From Variovorax sp. J22G73 (GTDB lineage: Bacteria; Pseudomonadota; Gammaproteobacteria; Burkholderiales; Burkholderiaceae_C): DNA of 64,000 nucleotides. The stretch covers positions 62,001 to 126,000 of the forward strand of contig NZ_JASZYK010000016.1 of the NCBI RefSeq assembly GCF_030317035.1, given 5' to 3'. The first letter of the stretch is position 1; each line of letters opens with the position of its first letter. This document shows, piece after piece, positions 25,984 to 35,308 of this stretch. Under the pieces are notes generated by a model. That model was not told where the DNA came from. It did not search any database and worked only from the letters and a program-made list of their open reading frames with translations. The position numbers and the translations under genes are program-made.

Positions 25984-26664
25984 TCACGCGGCCTTGCCGC
26001 GGCCCGTCTTCCTGGTGTTTTCGGTGCGCGGCGCGCTGGCCGCCGCGGCCGCCATGCTGCCATTGGCCTGGTCGATCCACAACAGGGCATCGACGTAGGA
26101 CATGAACCGGTTGAGGTATTCCGGCGAGAGGTCGCGCATCAGCAGCAGCGCGCGGTGCACCAGGTGGTGCGAGTTGAGCGGCCCCGCGTTGTCGGGCACC
26201 TTGGCCAGCGACTGCGTCAGGCGCCGCTCGGCGCTGAGCTTCGACCAGGTGCTGCGGAAGTAGGTGACGGCCTTCAGCTCGGGCGTGGTGCCGCCCGATG
26301 GCAAGCCCACCGCAGGCGCCGGCGCATGCTGCGCGATGTGCTCGACAAGCTCGGCGAGCGCGCTGCGCGCGGTCAATGGTTCTGGCGCGGCGACGGCATC
26401 GGGCCGCTGCGCCAATGCTTCTGCGTTCCCTGCATTCGCTGCATTGGCTTCCGTGTACACCGCGAGCAGCTGCGCGATGCGCTCGTCCAGCATGCGCCGG
26501 GTGTCGCCGCCGTGCGCATCCGCGCGCCGCGCCATCGCCTCGATGAAGCGAAAGCGCACCGGGTCGGCGTTGTGCGCGCCGCGCTCGCGCAATGCCGCAA
26601 GTGCCGCAAGCGCGGCGCCCGCATCGAATGTGGGTGCGTCGTTCACGGTGTCACTGGTGCTCAC
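25984..26664 (-). CDS. DUF2894 protein (motor operon partner)
   Basis: A 226-residue protein of unknown function. The start is GTG at 26664, two bases after the OmpA gene stop (TAG CC GTG). The N-terminal third is alpha-helical (AALAALAALRERGAHNADPVR, RFRFIEAMARRADAHGGDTR, LDERIAQLLAVYTEANAA). The C-terminal half has the conserved block VTYFRSTWSKLSAERRLTQSLAKVP, PLNSHHLVHRALLLMRDLSPEYL and YVDALLWIDQA, then a basic tail (RKTGRGKAA). No signal or membrane helix is present, so it is cytoplasmic. It is always found, as far as I know, beside the OmpA/DUF802/DUF3348 genes of Burkholderiales. It may bind the cytoplasmic tail of the motor protein. Confidence 0.8.
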   Translation of the reverse strand: MSTSDTVNDAPTFDAGAALAALAALRERGAHNADPVRFRFIEAMARRADAHGGDTRRMLDERIAQLLAVYTEANAANAGNAEALAQRPDAVAAPEPLTARSALAELVEHIAQHAPAPAVGLPSGGTTPELKAVTYFRSTWSKLSAERRLTQSLAKVPDNAGPLNSHHLVHRALLLMRDLSPEYLNRFMSYVDALLWIDQANGSMAAAAASAPRTENTRKTGRGKAA

Positions 26665-26666
26665 GG

Positions 26667-27344
26667 CTACTCGCGGGCTTTCGTGCCCATCCCCATGCCC
26701 GACCGCGAGGGCCGCGGCGTGGGCGCCATTTCCACGCGCCGGTTCTTCGAGCGGCCGTCGGCGTCGGCATTCGACGCCACGGCCTGTTCCGCGCCGAAGG
26801 CCGCCGCGAAGATCGACGACGAGGGCACGCCCGACTCGATGAGCGCGCGCGTCACCGTGAGCGCGCGCTGCGCCGACAGCTCCCAGTTGTCCGCGAACTG
26901 GCGCGCGTTGTCGCGCATCTGCCGGTCGTCGGTGAAGCCGCTCACCATCAGGATCTCGTCGCGCGAGCGCAGGTACGCCGACAGCGGGCCGGCCAGGCTC
27001 TTGAGCAACTGCCGCCCTTCGGGCTGCAGGTCGGCCGAGTTGAAGGCGAACAGCACGTTGCCGCTGATGCCGATGCGCCCGTTGGTCAGCGTGACGCGGC
27101 CCGCCGCCAGCGGGCCCGCCAGCGCCTCTTCGAGCGTCTGGCGGCGCTTGGCCTCGGCCTCGCGCTGCTGCACCTCCGACTCGAGCTTGGTCGCCAGCTC
27201 CAGCTGCATGCCCAGCGCGCACACCAGGATGAGCACGAAGGCGCCCAGCAGGCCCGACATCAGGTCGCCGAACACCGCCCATACGGGCACGCCCGGCTCG
27301 GTGCCGCCGTCCCCACCGTCCGCACCGTCGAGTTGGTCGTGCAT
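26667..27344 (-). CDS. MotB/ZorB-like OmpA-domain protein
   Basis: A 225-residue stator-type subunit. The ATG at 27344 overlaps the upstream stop (TGATG). The short cytoplasmic N-terminus is Asp/Gly-rich. One membrane helix follows (about 28-46, LMSGLLGAFVLILVCALGM), immediately preceded by Asp27 (WAVFGDLMSG), the position of the ion-binding Asp in MotB, TolR and ZorB. Next come a coiled segment (LATKLESEVQQREAEAKRRQ) and an OmpA/Pal peptidoglycan-binding domain (NVLFAFNSADLQPEG, SGFTDDRQMRDNARQFADNW, ELSAQRALTV, GRSKNRRVEM). It should anchor the complex to peptidoglycan and carry the ion path together with the DUF802 protein. Confidence 0.85.
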   Translation of the reverse strand: MHDQLDGADGGDGGTEPGVPVWAVFGDLMSGLLGAFVLILVCALGMQLELATKLESEVQQREAEAKRRQTLEEALAGPLAAGRVTLTNGRIGISGNVLFAFNSADLQPEGRQLLKSLAGPLSAYLRSRDEILMVSGFTDDRQMRDNARQFADNWELSAQRALTVTRALIESGVPSSSIFAAAFGAEQAVASNADADGRSKNRRVEMAPTPRPSRSGMGMGTKARE

Positions 27345-30046
27345 CACGCCTCGCTGCCCACGGCCGCCTGCCGGTCGGCAACGCGCTGCAGGTCTTCCAC
27401 GATCTGCTTCTGCGACATGATGCTCAGGTCGATCACCTCGCGCGCCTGCGCCACGTAGTACTCCAGCTGCTCGTCGCTGCGCGAAATCGACTTGCCCAGC
27501 GCGCCTTCGATGCGCTGCAGCTGCGCGGCCATCTTGTCGTTCGATTCACTGAACAGCTGCACCGCCAGGCCGAAGGCCTCGCCCATGCTGGCCACTTCCA
27601 CGGCGCCGCCCGCGATCTGCGCGGCCACGCCCGACATGCGGTTCGTTTCCTCGTCGATCTTCTCGGTGAAGCGGCTGCCCACGCGCTCGAGCACGTCGGC
27701 CGACGCGGCCACCAGCGAATCGACCGCGGCGCGCTGCTCCGTGGAGGCGTGGTTCACCGCGTCGAGCAGGGTGGACAGCGTCTCGAGGATGCGGCTGCGC
27801 TCCTCGAGCATCGCGTTGTCGCGCGCCATGCTGTCGGAGAGCTTCTGGCGCAGCTCGGCCACCACCTCGGCCGCGACGCGGGGCGCGTCGGAGGCGGCCT
27901 GCAGCAGCTGCGCGATCTCGGCCGTGGTGCTCCTGGCGTGCGCGTCGTTCTGCGCGGACATTTCGCGCGCGGTCTGCGCCATGGTCTCCAGCAGTTGCTG
28001 CTGCTGCGCCAGCGTGTTCGCGCCGGCCTGCCGCCATTCGTGCTGCAGCGTATCGGCCACCGACGCGAGCGACTGCGTCCAGGCGGACAGTCGCTGCTCG
28101 TCGCGCGCCACCAGCCCGGTCTGCAGCTCGGCGTGCGCCTGGCCCACGGTGCCAAGCAGCGAGGCGGAATGCGCCTCGAAGGTGGCGGCGGCGGCGGTGA
28201 GCGCCTGCTGCGTGTCGGCCGACAGCTTCTCGCTCGCCTGCTGGTGCTGCGCCAGGGCGCTGCCCCAGGTGGTCGACACGGTGCCGACGGCGCTTTCGAG
28301 CCGCGCCGCCACGCTGTCGACCAGCGCACCCGAGCGCTCGCCGAAGGTCTGCGCGAGCTGGTCGTGCGCGCCGCGCACATCGGCGGACAGCGCCTCGGTC
28401 GTGCGCTGGTGTTCGGCCAGGGTGGCCTGCCAGCTGTCCATGCTGTCGGCGAGCTTCTCGCGCACCGACACCATCACTTCGCCCGCGACGCGTGGCGCCT
28501 CGGCGGCGGCCTGCAGCAGCTGCGCGATTTCCGCGGTGGTGCTCTTCGCATGCGCTTCGGTCTGGGCCGACATTTCGCGCGCGGTCTGCGCCATGGTCTC
28601 CAGCAGGTGCTGCTGCTGCGCCAGCGTGTTCGCACCGGCCTGTTGCCATTCGTGGCGCAGCGCATCGGCCATCGACGCCAGCGATTGGCTCCACGCGCCC
28701 AGGCGCTGTTCGTCGCGCGAAGCGAGCGCGCCCTGCAGCTCGGTGTGCGCCTGGCCGACGGTGCCCAGCAGCGAGGCGGAATGCTGCTCGAAGGTGGCGG
28801 CCGCGGCGGTGAGGGCCTGCTGCGTGTCGGCGGACAGCTTCTCGCTGGCGCGCTGGTGCTGCGCCAGCGCGCTGCCCCAGGTGTCCGACACGGTGGCCAC
28901 GGTGCCTTCGAGCCGCGCGGCCACGCTGCCCACCAGTTCGGCCGAGCGCTCGCCGAAGGCCTGGGCCAGGCGGTCGTGCGCGCCGCGCACGTCGCTGGAC
29001 AAAGCCTCGGTGGTGCGCTGGTGCTCGGCGAGCGCCAGCTTCCAGGTGTCGGCCACGCGGCCGGTGGTGGCCTCGAAGCGGTTCGAAAGACCGTCGAGCT
29101 GCTGCTGCACCGTTTGCGCGAGCGTGTCGTGCAGCGAGGCCGTTTCGCGCGCGATGCCGGCCATGGTGGCCTCGACCACGGGCTGGATCGCCGCGCTCGC
29201 GATCCGCGCGCTCTCGGTCAGGCTGTGCTGCAGCGACTTGTCGACGGACGCGGCCAGCCCGACGTAGGCGGCCTCGGTGCGGTGGTGGAAGTTGTCCTGC
29301 CCCGCGGCAAGGCGCTCGTTCAGCGCCAGGCTCTGGCGCTCCATGGCGGCCATCACGGCCTGCAGCTGGCCCACCAGTTCGGGCATGGCCTCGGCCTGGC
29401 GCTGCAGCAGCTTGAAGGACTCTTCGCGCTGGTGCACCTGCGAGTACGGGCGCAGGGTGGTCGCTATCTTGCTGTCGAGCAATTGCCCGGCCTGCATGCG
29501 CTCGCGCCGGCTCAACGCCGAGGCAAAGCCCAGCATCGCCGATGCGGCCACGCCCGCCACCGAGGTGCCGAAGGCCAGGCCCAGGCCCTTCACCGGCGCG
29601 GAAAGCGAGGCGCGAATGGATTGCAGGTCGGTCGAGCTTTCCAGCGCGATGCCCGTGCCCTTCAGCGTGACGACCATGCCCAGGAAGGTGCCCAGCATGC
29701 CCAGCAGCACCAGGAAGCCGGCGAGGTACGGCGTCAGCGCCGGGCCGGGCAGGCCCACGCGCTCTCCCTCGATGCGCAGGCGCACCGCGTTCTGCAGCGA
29801 GGGGTGCAGCTGGGCCAGCCATGCGCCCAGGCTGGCCGGCGGCGCGTTCAGCTCGGCCACGGCCTTGCTCAAGGTGGAGGTGGCCTGGTGGAAGCGGTGC
29901 AGCTCCAGCGCCCCCATCACGTAGAACGCACCGACCAGCAAAGTGACGCCGAGCGCCAGCGGGTTCGAGCCGATGTAGCCCGCGCCGGCCCAGGCCACCA
30001 CGGCCAGGCCCGCGGCCATGACCGCGTGATGAAGGATTCTGTTCAT
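27344..30046 (-). CDS. DUF802 protein: MotA/ExbB/ZorA-like membrane subunit with giant helical tail
   Basis: A 900-residue protein. Four membrane segments lie near the N-terminus (about 5-26, 31-48, 107-128 and 153-176). The last pair has the MotA/TolQ-type look: PYLAGFLVLLGMLGTFLGMV with Thr120, and GLGLAFGTSVAGVAASAMLG with Thr161/Ser162 as candidate pore-lining residues. Residues 200-900 are almost free of Gly/Pro and predicted alpha-helical, forming a long cytoplasmic tail, as ZorA has. The tail includes two nearly identical 204-residue units (DNA period 612 bases), each with WGSALAQHQ, SADTQQALTAAAATFE and LLETMAQTAREMSAQ. DUF802 is described as a repeated region. The stop overlaps the OmpA gene start. 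It is probably the ion-driven rotor/stator half of the complex. Confidence 0.8.
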   Translation of the reverse strand: MNRILHHAVMAAGLAVVAWAGAGYIGSNPLALGVTLLVGAFYVMGALELHRFHQATSTLSKAVAELNAPPASLGAWLAQLHPSLQNAVRLRIEGERVGLPGPALTPYLAGFLVLLGMLGTFLGMVVTLKGTGIALESSTDLQSIRASLSAPVKGLGLAFGTSVAGVAASAMLGFASALSRRERMQAGQLLDSKIATTLRPYSQVHQREESFKLLQRQAEAMPELVGQLQAVMAAMERQSLALNERLAAGQDNFHHRTEAAYVGLAASVDKSLQHSLTESARIASAAIQPVVEATMAGIARETASLHDTLAQTVQQQLDGLSNRFEATTGRVADTWKLALAEHQRTTEALSSDVRGAHDRLAQAFGERSAELVGSVAARLEGTVATVSDTWGSALAQHQRASEKLSADTQQALTAAAATFEQHSASLLGTVGQAHTELQGALASRDEQRLGAWSQSLASMADALRHEWQQAGANTLAQQQHLLETMAQTAREMSAQTEAHAKSTTAEIAQLLQAAAEAPRVAGEVMVSVREKLADSMDSWQATLAEHQRTTEALSADVRGAHDQLAQTFGERSGALVDSVAARLESAVGTVSTTWGSALAQHQQASEKLSADTQQALTAAAATFEAHSASLLGTVGQAHAELQTGLVARDEQRLSAWTQSLASVADTLQHEWRQAGANTLAQQQQLLETMAQTAREMSAQNDAHARSTTAEIAQLLQAASDAPRVAAEVVAELRQKLSDSMARDNAMLEERSRILETLSTLLDAVNHASTEQRAAVDSLVAASADVLERVGSRFTEKIDEETNRMSGVAAQIAGGAVEVASMGEAFGLAVQLFSESNDKMAAQLQRIEGALGKSISRSDEQLEYYVAQAREVIDLSIMSQKQIVEDLQRVADRQAAVGSEA
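27827..29050 (-). repeat. Two tandem 612-base coding repeats in the DUF802 gene
   Basis: Copies at 27827-28438 and 28439-29050 align in frame with long identical runs; each encodes 204 residues. Examples are the shared proteins TLAQQQ and LLETMAQTAREMSAQ and the DNA around 27981 and 28593. The identity suggests a recent internal duplication, or copies kept alike by recombination. Confidence 0.85.
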
Positions 30047-30882
30047 TGGGGAATGTCTTTGTGTTCTGCGCGAAGGGCTTCGAGCAGCCCGTCCACAGGT
30101 TGGAATCGGAGTTCGAGTTCCGCCAGCAGCACGTCGCGTGCGTCCTGGTGGAAGGCGTCGAGCCAGCCCTCGGGGGCGGCCTGGCGCAGGCGCTTGAAAT
30201 GCTTTTCGAGCAGGGTGGGCACGCTGCCCAGCAGGCTGCGCTCCTGCGCGCCCAGCACCTGCTCCATGACCACGTCGACCGCCGCGAGCCGCGCCATGGC
30301 GGGCGACTTGCCCGCCAGCCGGGCGCGCAGCCGGCCGCGCAACGGGCCGACGGCCGCGTCCATCGCCTGCTGGCGCGCGAGGTAGCGCTGCCGGTAGGGG
30401 GCGAAGTCGGTCAGCGGGAGCGGTGCGGTCGGCGCGGCCTGGGGGTCGATGGCGATGTCCTTCGGGCCTTCGGGGCCGGGCGTGAGGGCGATGGCGGCCT
30501 TCGGCGTGTTGGGCGTGTTGAGCGCCTTGGGCGTGTTGGACGCTTTGGGCGTTTTGGATGAGGCCGTCGAAGCGGCCGCAGGCGCCTGCACGAACGTGCT
30601 GTCCTGCACGATGGCGCTCGTGAGCGCCGCGCGCACACGGTTACATTCGTTCGCTTCCGCGTCGGCGCCCTTGCCCATGCTCGCGCGCGCACCGGACGGC
30701 GAGGCCGCCGGGGTGCCGTTCAATGCGGCGGAAAGTGAGATGGCATCGGTCCAGCCGAACCATTGGCTCAGCCGGTCCGCGGTGACTTGCCGGGGCTCGC
30801 GAACATCGACCTGCGAGAGCCGTGAAAGCAAGCGAACGAGCGCCGAGCCGTTGAATCCTGTGCGCCCTGAAACTTGCGCCAT
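30043..30882 (-). CDS. DUF3348 protein (motor operon partner)
   Basis: A 279-residue cytoplasmic protein, first gene of the operon. Its stop overlaps the DUF802 start (ATGA). A conserved N-terminal helical domain (NGSALVRLLSRLSQVDVREP, then DRLSQWFGWTDAISLSAALN) is separated by a long low-complexity linker from a C-terminal domain (LPLTDFAPYRQRYLARQQAM, AVGPLRGRLRARLAGKSPAM, GSVPTLLEKHFKRLRQAAPE). The linker has repeated Thr-Pro-Lys units (TPKASNTPKALNTPNTPKAA) from a short DNA tandem repeat. There is no export signal. The function is unknown; co-translation with DUF802 suggests physical association. Confidence 0.8.
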   Translation of the reverse strand: MAQVSGRTGFNGSALVRLLSRLSQVDVREPRQVTADRLSQWFGWTDAISLSAALNGTPAASPSGARASMGKGADAEANECNRVRAALTSAIVQDSTFVQAPAAASTASSKTPKASNTPKALNTPNTPKAAIALTPGPEGPKDIAIDPQAAPTAPLPLTDFAPYRQRYLARQQAMDAAVGPLRGRLRARLAGKSPAMARLAAVDVVMEQVLGAQERSLLGSVPTLLEKHFKRLRQAAPEGWLDAFHQDARDVLLAELELRFQPVDGLLEALRAEHKDIPQ

Positions 30883-31007
30883 ACAGCCAGTTACCGCCAG
30901 TCCGAAAAACTCGGCAGTCTACACCGAAGACCCTCTGTGGCCGGCCCCGTTACAGCCTCTGACGCGCGGGTGGAACAGCCTCTCGGCCTGCTGCAGATGG
31001 CGGCTGT

Positions 31008-31877
31008 TCAGCCCCTGAACCGCCTGCGCGTGAGCGCCAGCGCCAGCCAGAACGCCGCCACCGCGTACACCGCCAGCACCGCCGCGTGCAGCCACCAGTC
31101 GGCGGGCCACTGGTCCATGAACAGCGGGCGCACCAGCGCCACCGCGTTGGTCAGCGGCAGCCAGGCGGCCACCGCCTTCACGGCCGCGGGCAGCTGTTCG
31201 AGCGGAAAGAACACGCCGCTCAGGAACATCATCGGCGTCATGAACAGCGTGAAGTAGTAGGTGAAGAAGTCGTAGCCCTTGGCCAGCGCGTTGAAGATCA
31301 GCGCGATCGACGAGAAGGTGATGCCCGCGCCGATCAGCACCAGCCACGCGACGACGAGCTTCGGGCTGTGGCTGATGCCCAGCCCGAGCATCACGAACAG
31401 GATGGCGGTCACCGTGAAGATCGACTTGAACGCCGCCCACAGCATCTCGGCCAGCACGATGTCGTCCAGCCCCACCGGCGCGTTCATGATGCCGTCCCAG
31501 GTCTTTTGCACGTGCATGCGCGAGAAGGCCGAGTACAGCGCCTCGAAGCTGGCCGCGTTCATCGCGCTCATGCAGATCGAGCCGCTGGCCAGGAACAGGA
31601 TGTAGGGCACCTTCACCCCGTCGACCGCCACCTGCCCCACCAGCGCGCCCATGCCGTAGCCGAAGGCCACCAGCCAGATCAGCGGCTCGGCGATGTTGCC
31701 GATGAGGCTCGGAATGGCCAGCTTGCGCCACACCAGCAGGTTGCGCAGGAACACGGGCCACCAGCGCATCGAGAGTTCGGGCGCGCGCCACACCGAAGGC
31801 GTGGGCGCGATGGCGGACGGGTTCGCTGTTTCGGTGGATGTCGTGGTGGTCGTATTGGTCGAGGTCGTCGTGTTCAT
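31008..31877 (-). CDS. NodJ-type ABC-2 permease
   Basis: A 289-residue inner-membrane permease with six predicted helices (for example GNIAEPLIWLVAFGYGMGAL, FKSIFTVTAILFVMLGLGI, FFTYYFTLFMTPMMFLSGVF, and LHAAVLAVYAVAAFWLALAL) and the SGVFFPLEQLP signature of ABC-2 exporters. The Thr/Ser-only N-terminus (NTTTSTNTTTTTSTETA) is an unusual low-complexity leader. It follows the ATPase gene by three bases, so the pair forms an exporter, classically of lipo-oligosaccharides in rhizobia but here of unknown cargo. Confidence 0.9.
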   Translation of the reverse strand: MNTTTSTNTTTTTSTETANPSAIAPTPSVWRAPELSMRWWPVFLRNLLVWRKLAIPSLIGNIAEPLIWLVAFGYGMGALVGQVAVDGVKVPYILFLASGSICMSAMNAASFEALYSAFSRMHVQKTWDGIMNAPVGLDDIVLAEMLWAAFKSIFTVTAILFVMLGLGISHSPKLVVAWLVLIGAGITFSSIALIFNALAKGYDFFTYYFTLFMTPMMFLSGVFFPLEQLPAAVKAVAAWLPLTNAVALVRPLFMDQWPADWWLHAAVLAVYAVAAFWLALALTRRRFRG

Positions 31878-31880
31878 GGT

Positions 31881-32927
<1,047 letters not shown>

Positions 32928-33030
32928 CGCTTCAATCGATGGACAAGCGGCGCAACTTGGGTGCAGCCGGCGGCGTCACAATCGATAACAGTTTTTGCCA
33001 ATCTGCATTTGGCGGGGGGAGGCCCAAGGA

Positions 33031-33900
33031 ATGCTGCGTTTTCGGCTCGCGTGGTTCGCATGGTTCGCGCCGCTTGCGTTGTTGTCGCTGGGCGCCTGCG
33101 CCCCCTTTTCACCGATTCACAAACCCCTGGCCTCGGCCGACCGCGGCAAGGTGCAGGAGGTCGACGTGCGCGTGGTCGTCGCGCAGGAGAGCTTCATGTT
33201 CTCCGCGCAGCCGCCCGGCATGAGCGCGGCCCTGGGCGGCGGCCTGGTCGGCGCGCTGATCGATTCGTCGGTGCAGCAGTCGCGCCAGAAGGCCATGAGC
33301 GCCGAGGTGCAGGCCATCGTCGGTCCGCTGCTCGACTACGACTACCGCGTCGAAGCCGCCAAGGCCCTGGACATCGCGCTGGCCGAGCCGACCACGTTTC
33401 CGCTGAAGGTCCGCTCCTCGCAGCTGCTCGCGGCCATGCCGCTGAAGGCCGAGCAGGACGCGCGCATCGCCGCCACCCGCGGCGGCCCGGCCTACCTGCA
33501 GCTGCTGATGCAGTACGCGCTGGAGCCCGGCCTGGGCGCCTTCACCACGCGCACCTCGGCCCTGCTGTGGCAGGACGGGCGCAGCGAGCCGAGCTACCGC
33601 GCGTCGGTCATCTTCCAGACGCCCATCGGCGGCACCGCGCGCTCGGCCGTCATTCGGCGGCTCACGGCCAACGACGCCCAGGTGCTGCGCGGCGTGATGC
33701 GCGAGTCGCTCGCGCAGACGCTGCATGCGCTGGCCATGGACATCGCGGGCGCCCGCTCCGCCGGCGTGAAGACCGCGCGCTTCAACGTCAACGGCTCGTG
33801 GGTCACGCTGGCCGGCAACAGCTTCGACGAGCAGCCGGGGCGCGTGCTGTTCCGCGACCAGGACGGCGCCCTGTACTCGGTGCGGAGCGCGGCGCCGTGA
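33031..33900 (+). CDS. Putative lipoprotein, unknown function (first of three coupled genes)
   Basis: A 289-residue protein. The ATG at 33031 follows a GGAGG site. A lipoprotein signal (residues 1-23) ends in LLSLGAC, so Cys23 is probably lipidated. The mature part starts with a conserved-looking region (VVVAQESFMFSAQPPG, GGGLVGALIDSSVQQSRQ), followed by mixed alpha/beta sequence (QYALEPGLGAFTTRTSALLW, RFNVNGSWVTLAGNSFDE). No family is recognised. Its TGA overlaps the next GTG (GTGA), and that gene's stop overlaps the next ATG (ATGA), so the three genes are coupled. Confidence 0.65.
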   Translation: MLRFRLAWFAWFAPLALLSLGACAPFSPIHKPLASADRGKVQEVDVRVVVAQESFMFSAQPPGMSAALGGGLVGALIDSSVQQSRQKAMSAEVQAIVGPLLDYDYRVEAAKALDIALAEPTTFPLKVRSSQLLAAMPLKAEQDARIAATRGGPAYLQLLMQYALEPGLGAFTTRTSALLWQDGRSEPSYRASVIFQTPIGGTARSAVIRRLTANDAQVLRGVMRESLAQTLHALAMDIAGARSAGVKTARFNVNGSWVTLAGNSFDEQPGRVLFRDQDGALYSVRSAAP

Positions 33901-34589
33901 GGGGGCGGCCTTCGACCGCCTTGGTGCCGTGCCTGCTCGGCGTGCTGCTGAGCACGCTACCGGGCGTCTCGCGCGCCGTGACCGAGAGCGAGCCGCTGCC
34001 CATGGTCTTCGAGACCGCGCCCGAGGCCTCGGCGCGGGCCGAGCAGCCCGAGTCCGCGGCCAATGCACCCGTGCGGCTGGTGCGCGGCTGCACGCTGTAC
34101 CTGCCCCGCATCGAGGACGCGCGCAGCAACAAGGCCAACGTCGGCAACCTCACCGTGATGCTGCCGACCGTGCATGCCACGCCCCGCTCGGTGCAGTCGC
34201 TGCGCAGCGGCGACGCCACCGCGTGGACGCGCGGCGCGCTGCTGTCGACCCGCCGCTACGGCTTTCAGCCGGTGGCCGCGCCCCCGCCCGGCAACCCGGC
34301 GCCCAGGCAGGTCACGGCGGAGGTCGCGCTGCGCCTCGCGCACGCCTGGTCGGTCGACCTGAACCTGGTGTCGCACGTGGTGCTCAAGGTGGGCTACCGC
34401 CTGCCCGGCGGCGAGACCGTGGTGCGGCAGTACCACGGCATGGGCACGCGCACCAACTTCGCCAGCGGCAACGGGGAGTTCATGACGGTGCTGAACCTGG
34501 GCCTCGAAGAGGCGGTGCGCGGCATGGCGCTGGACGCCGCCGCGCTGTGCGACGGCAAGCCGTTGCCCGAAGCGGCGGTGCCGCAATGA
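33897..34589 (+). CDS. Exported protein of unknown function (second of three coupled genes)
   Basis: A 230-residue protein started by GTG at 33897 inside the previous stop codon. The signal peptide is VRGRPSTALVPCLLGVLLST (cleavage near VSRA). The mature region includes VRLVRGCTLYLPRIEDARSN, LTVMLPTVHATPRSVQSL, ALRLAHAWSVDLNLVSHVVL and YHGMGTRTNFASGNGEFMTV. I do not recognise the family. Both this and the preceding lipoprotein are envelope proteins, so they may form a complex. Confidence 0.6.
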   Translation: MRGRPSTALVPCLLGVLLSTLPGVSRAVTESEPLPMVFETAPEASARAEQPESAANAPVRLVRGCTLYLPRIEDARSNKANVGNLTVMLPTVHATPRSVQSLRSGDATAWTRGALLSTRRYGFQPVAAPPPGNPAPRQVTAEVALRLAHAWSVDLNLVSHVVLKVGYRLPGGETVVRQYHGMGTRTNFASGNGEFMTVLNLGLEEAVRGMALDAAALCDGKPLPEAAVPQ

Positions 34590-35308
34590 AGGGCATGCTG
34601 GAGCTGCAGCTGACCTGCGGCGCGCTGCACGATTCGCAGATTCCGCTGTTCGTCGCCACCTGCGAGCAGGTCGGCCTGCGGCCGTTGCTGATCGACCACC
34701 ACCATCCGCAGCCACATCCGCATCCAGACTCGCATGGCCACCCGCCCGGTGGGCCGCCGCCGCAGCGCCAGCCCTCGGCCACTGCCTGGCTGCGCGCCGA
34801 CCTGGAAGAGGCCCGCGCCGAAGCGATGGCGCTCGCGCAATGGCTGGCGCATGCGGGCGTGGCCGTACTCGACGTGAAGGTCGATGCGCCGGTGCAGGAC
34901 CTGGAGCGCTTCGGCCCCAGCGGAACCCATGGCGAGCACGGCCATCACGGCTACGGCGGCTACCAGGGCCGGTATTTCGAGTGGCGCGGCAAGCTGCGCC
35001 AGCCGAACGACATGGCCGCCCTGCAGGCCCTGTGCAAGCAGCACGGCGCGCAGCTGTCGCGCGACAACTTGCGCGACACCTGCTTCGTCACGCTGCGCAG
35101 CCGCGAGCCGCAGGCCGGCTTCGATGCCCGCGTCGAGGCGCTCGCGCAGCAGCTGGCGCACGGCGGCTGGCCGCTGCTGAAGCAGCATTCGGAGGTGTGC
35201 CTGCACGACAGCCGCGAGCTGCCGAACATCGACTGGCTCGCGCCCTACCTGCTGCCGCCAGACGACCCGGCGGACCCGAAAGACCCGGCCGCGCCGGCCG
35301 AACGCTAG
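34586..35308 (+). CDS. His-rich cytoplasmic protein of unknown function (third of three coupled genes)
   Basis: A 240-residue protein; ATG at 34586 overlaps the previous TGA. It has no signal peptide. Two His-rich runs are visible, DHHHPQPHPHPDSHGHPPGG at about residues 37-56 and GEHGHHGYGGYQG in the middle, which may bind metal. The rest is mixed alpha/beta (LRADLEEARAEAMALAQWLA, MAALQALCKQHGAQLSRDNL). No family is named. Its 3' end overlaps the convergent LysR gene by four bases. Confidence 0.6.
   Translation: MKGMLELQLTCGALHDSQIPLFVATCEQVGLRPLLIDHHHPQPHPHPDSHGHPPGGPPPQRQPSATAWLRADLEEARAEAMALAQWLAHAGVAVLDVKVDAPVQDLERFGPSGTHGEHGHHGYGGYQGRYFEWRGKLRQPNDMAALQALCKQHGAQLSRDNLRDTCFVTLRSREPQAGFDARVEALAQQLAHGGWPLLKQHSEVCLHDSRELPNIDWLAPYLLPPDDPADPKDPAAPAER

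Noticed and set aside
27749..30385. Long plus-strand open frame opposite the DUF802 gene
   Set aside because: GC-rich antisense shadow; its sequence is Arg/Ala/Gly/His-rich without domains, while the minus-strand frame has membrane helices, repeats and operon overlaps.
25984..30882. Calling the motor operon a true Zorya defence system
   Set aside because: No ZorC, ZorD or ZorE homolog is present and the block seems to be a common Burkholderiales locus, so only the ZorAB-like architecture is claimed.
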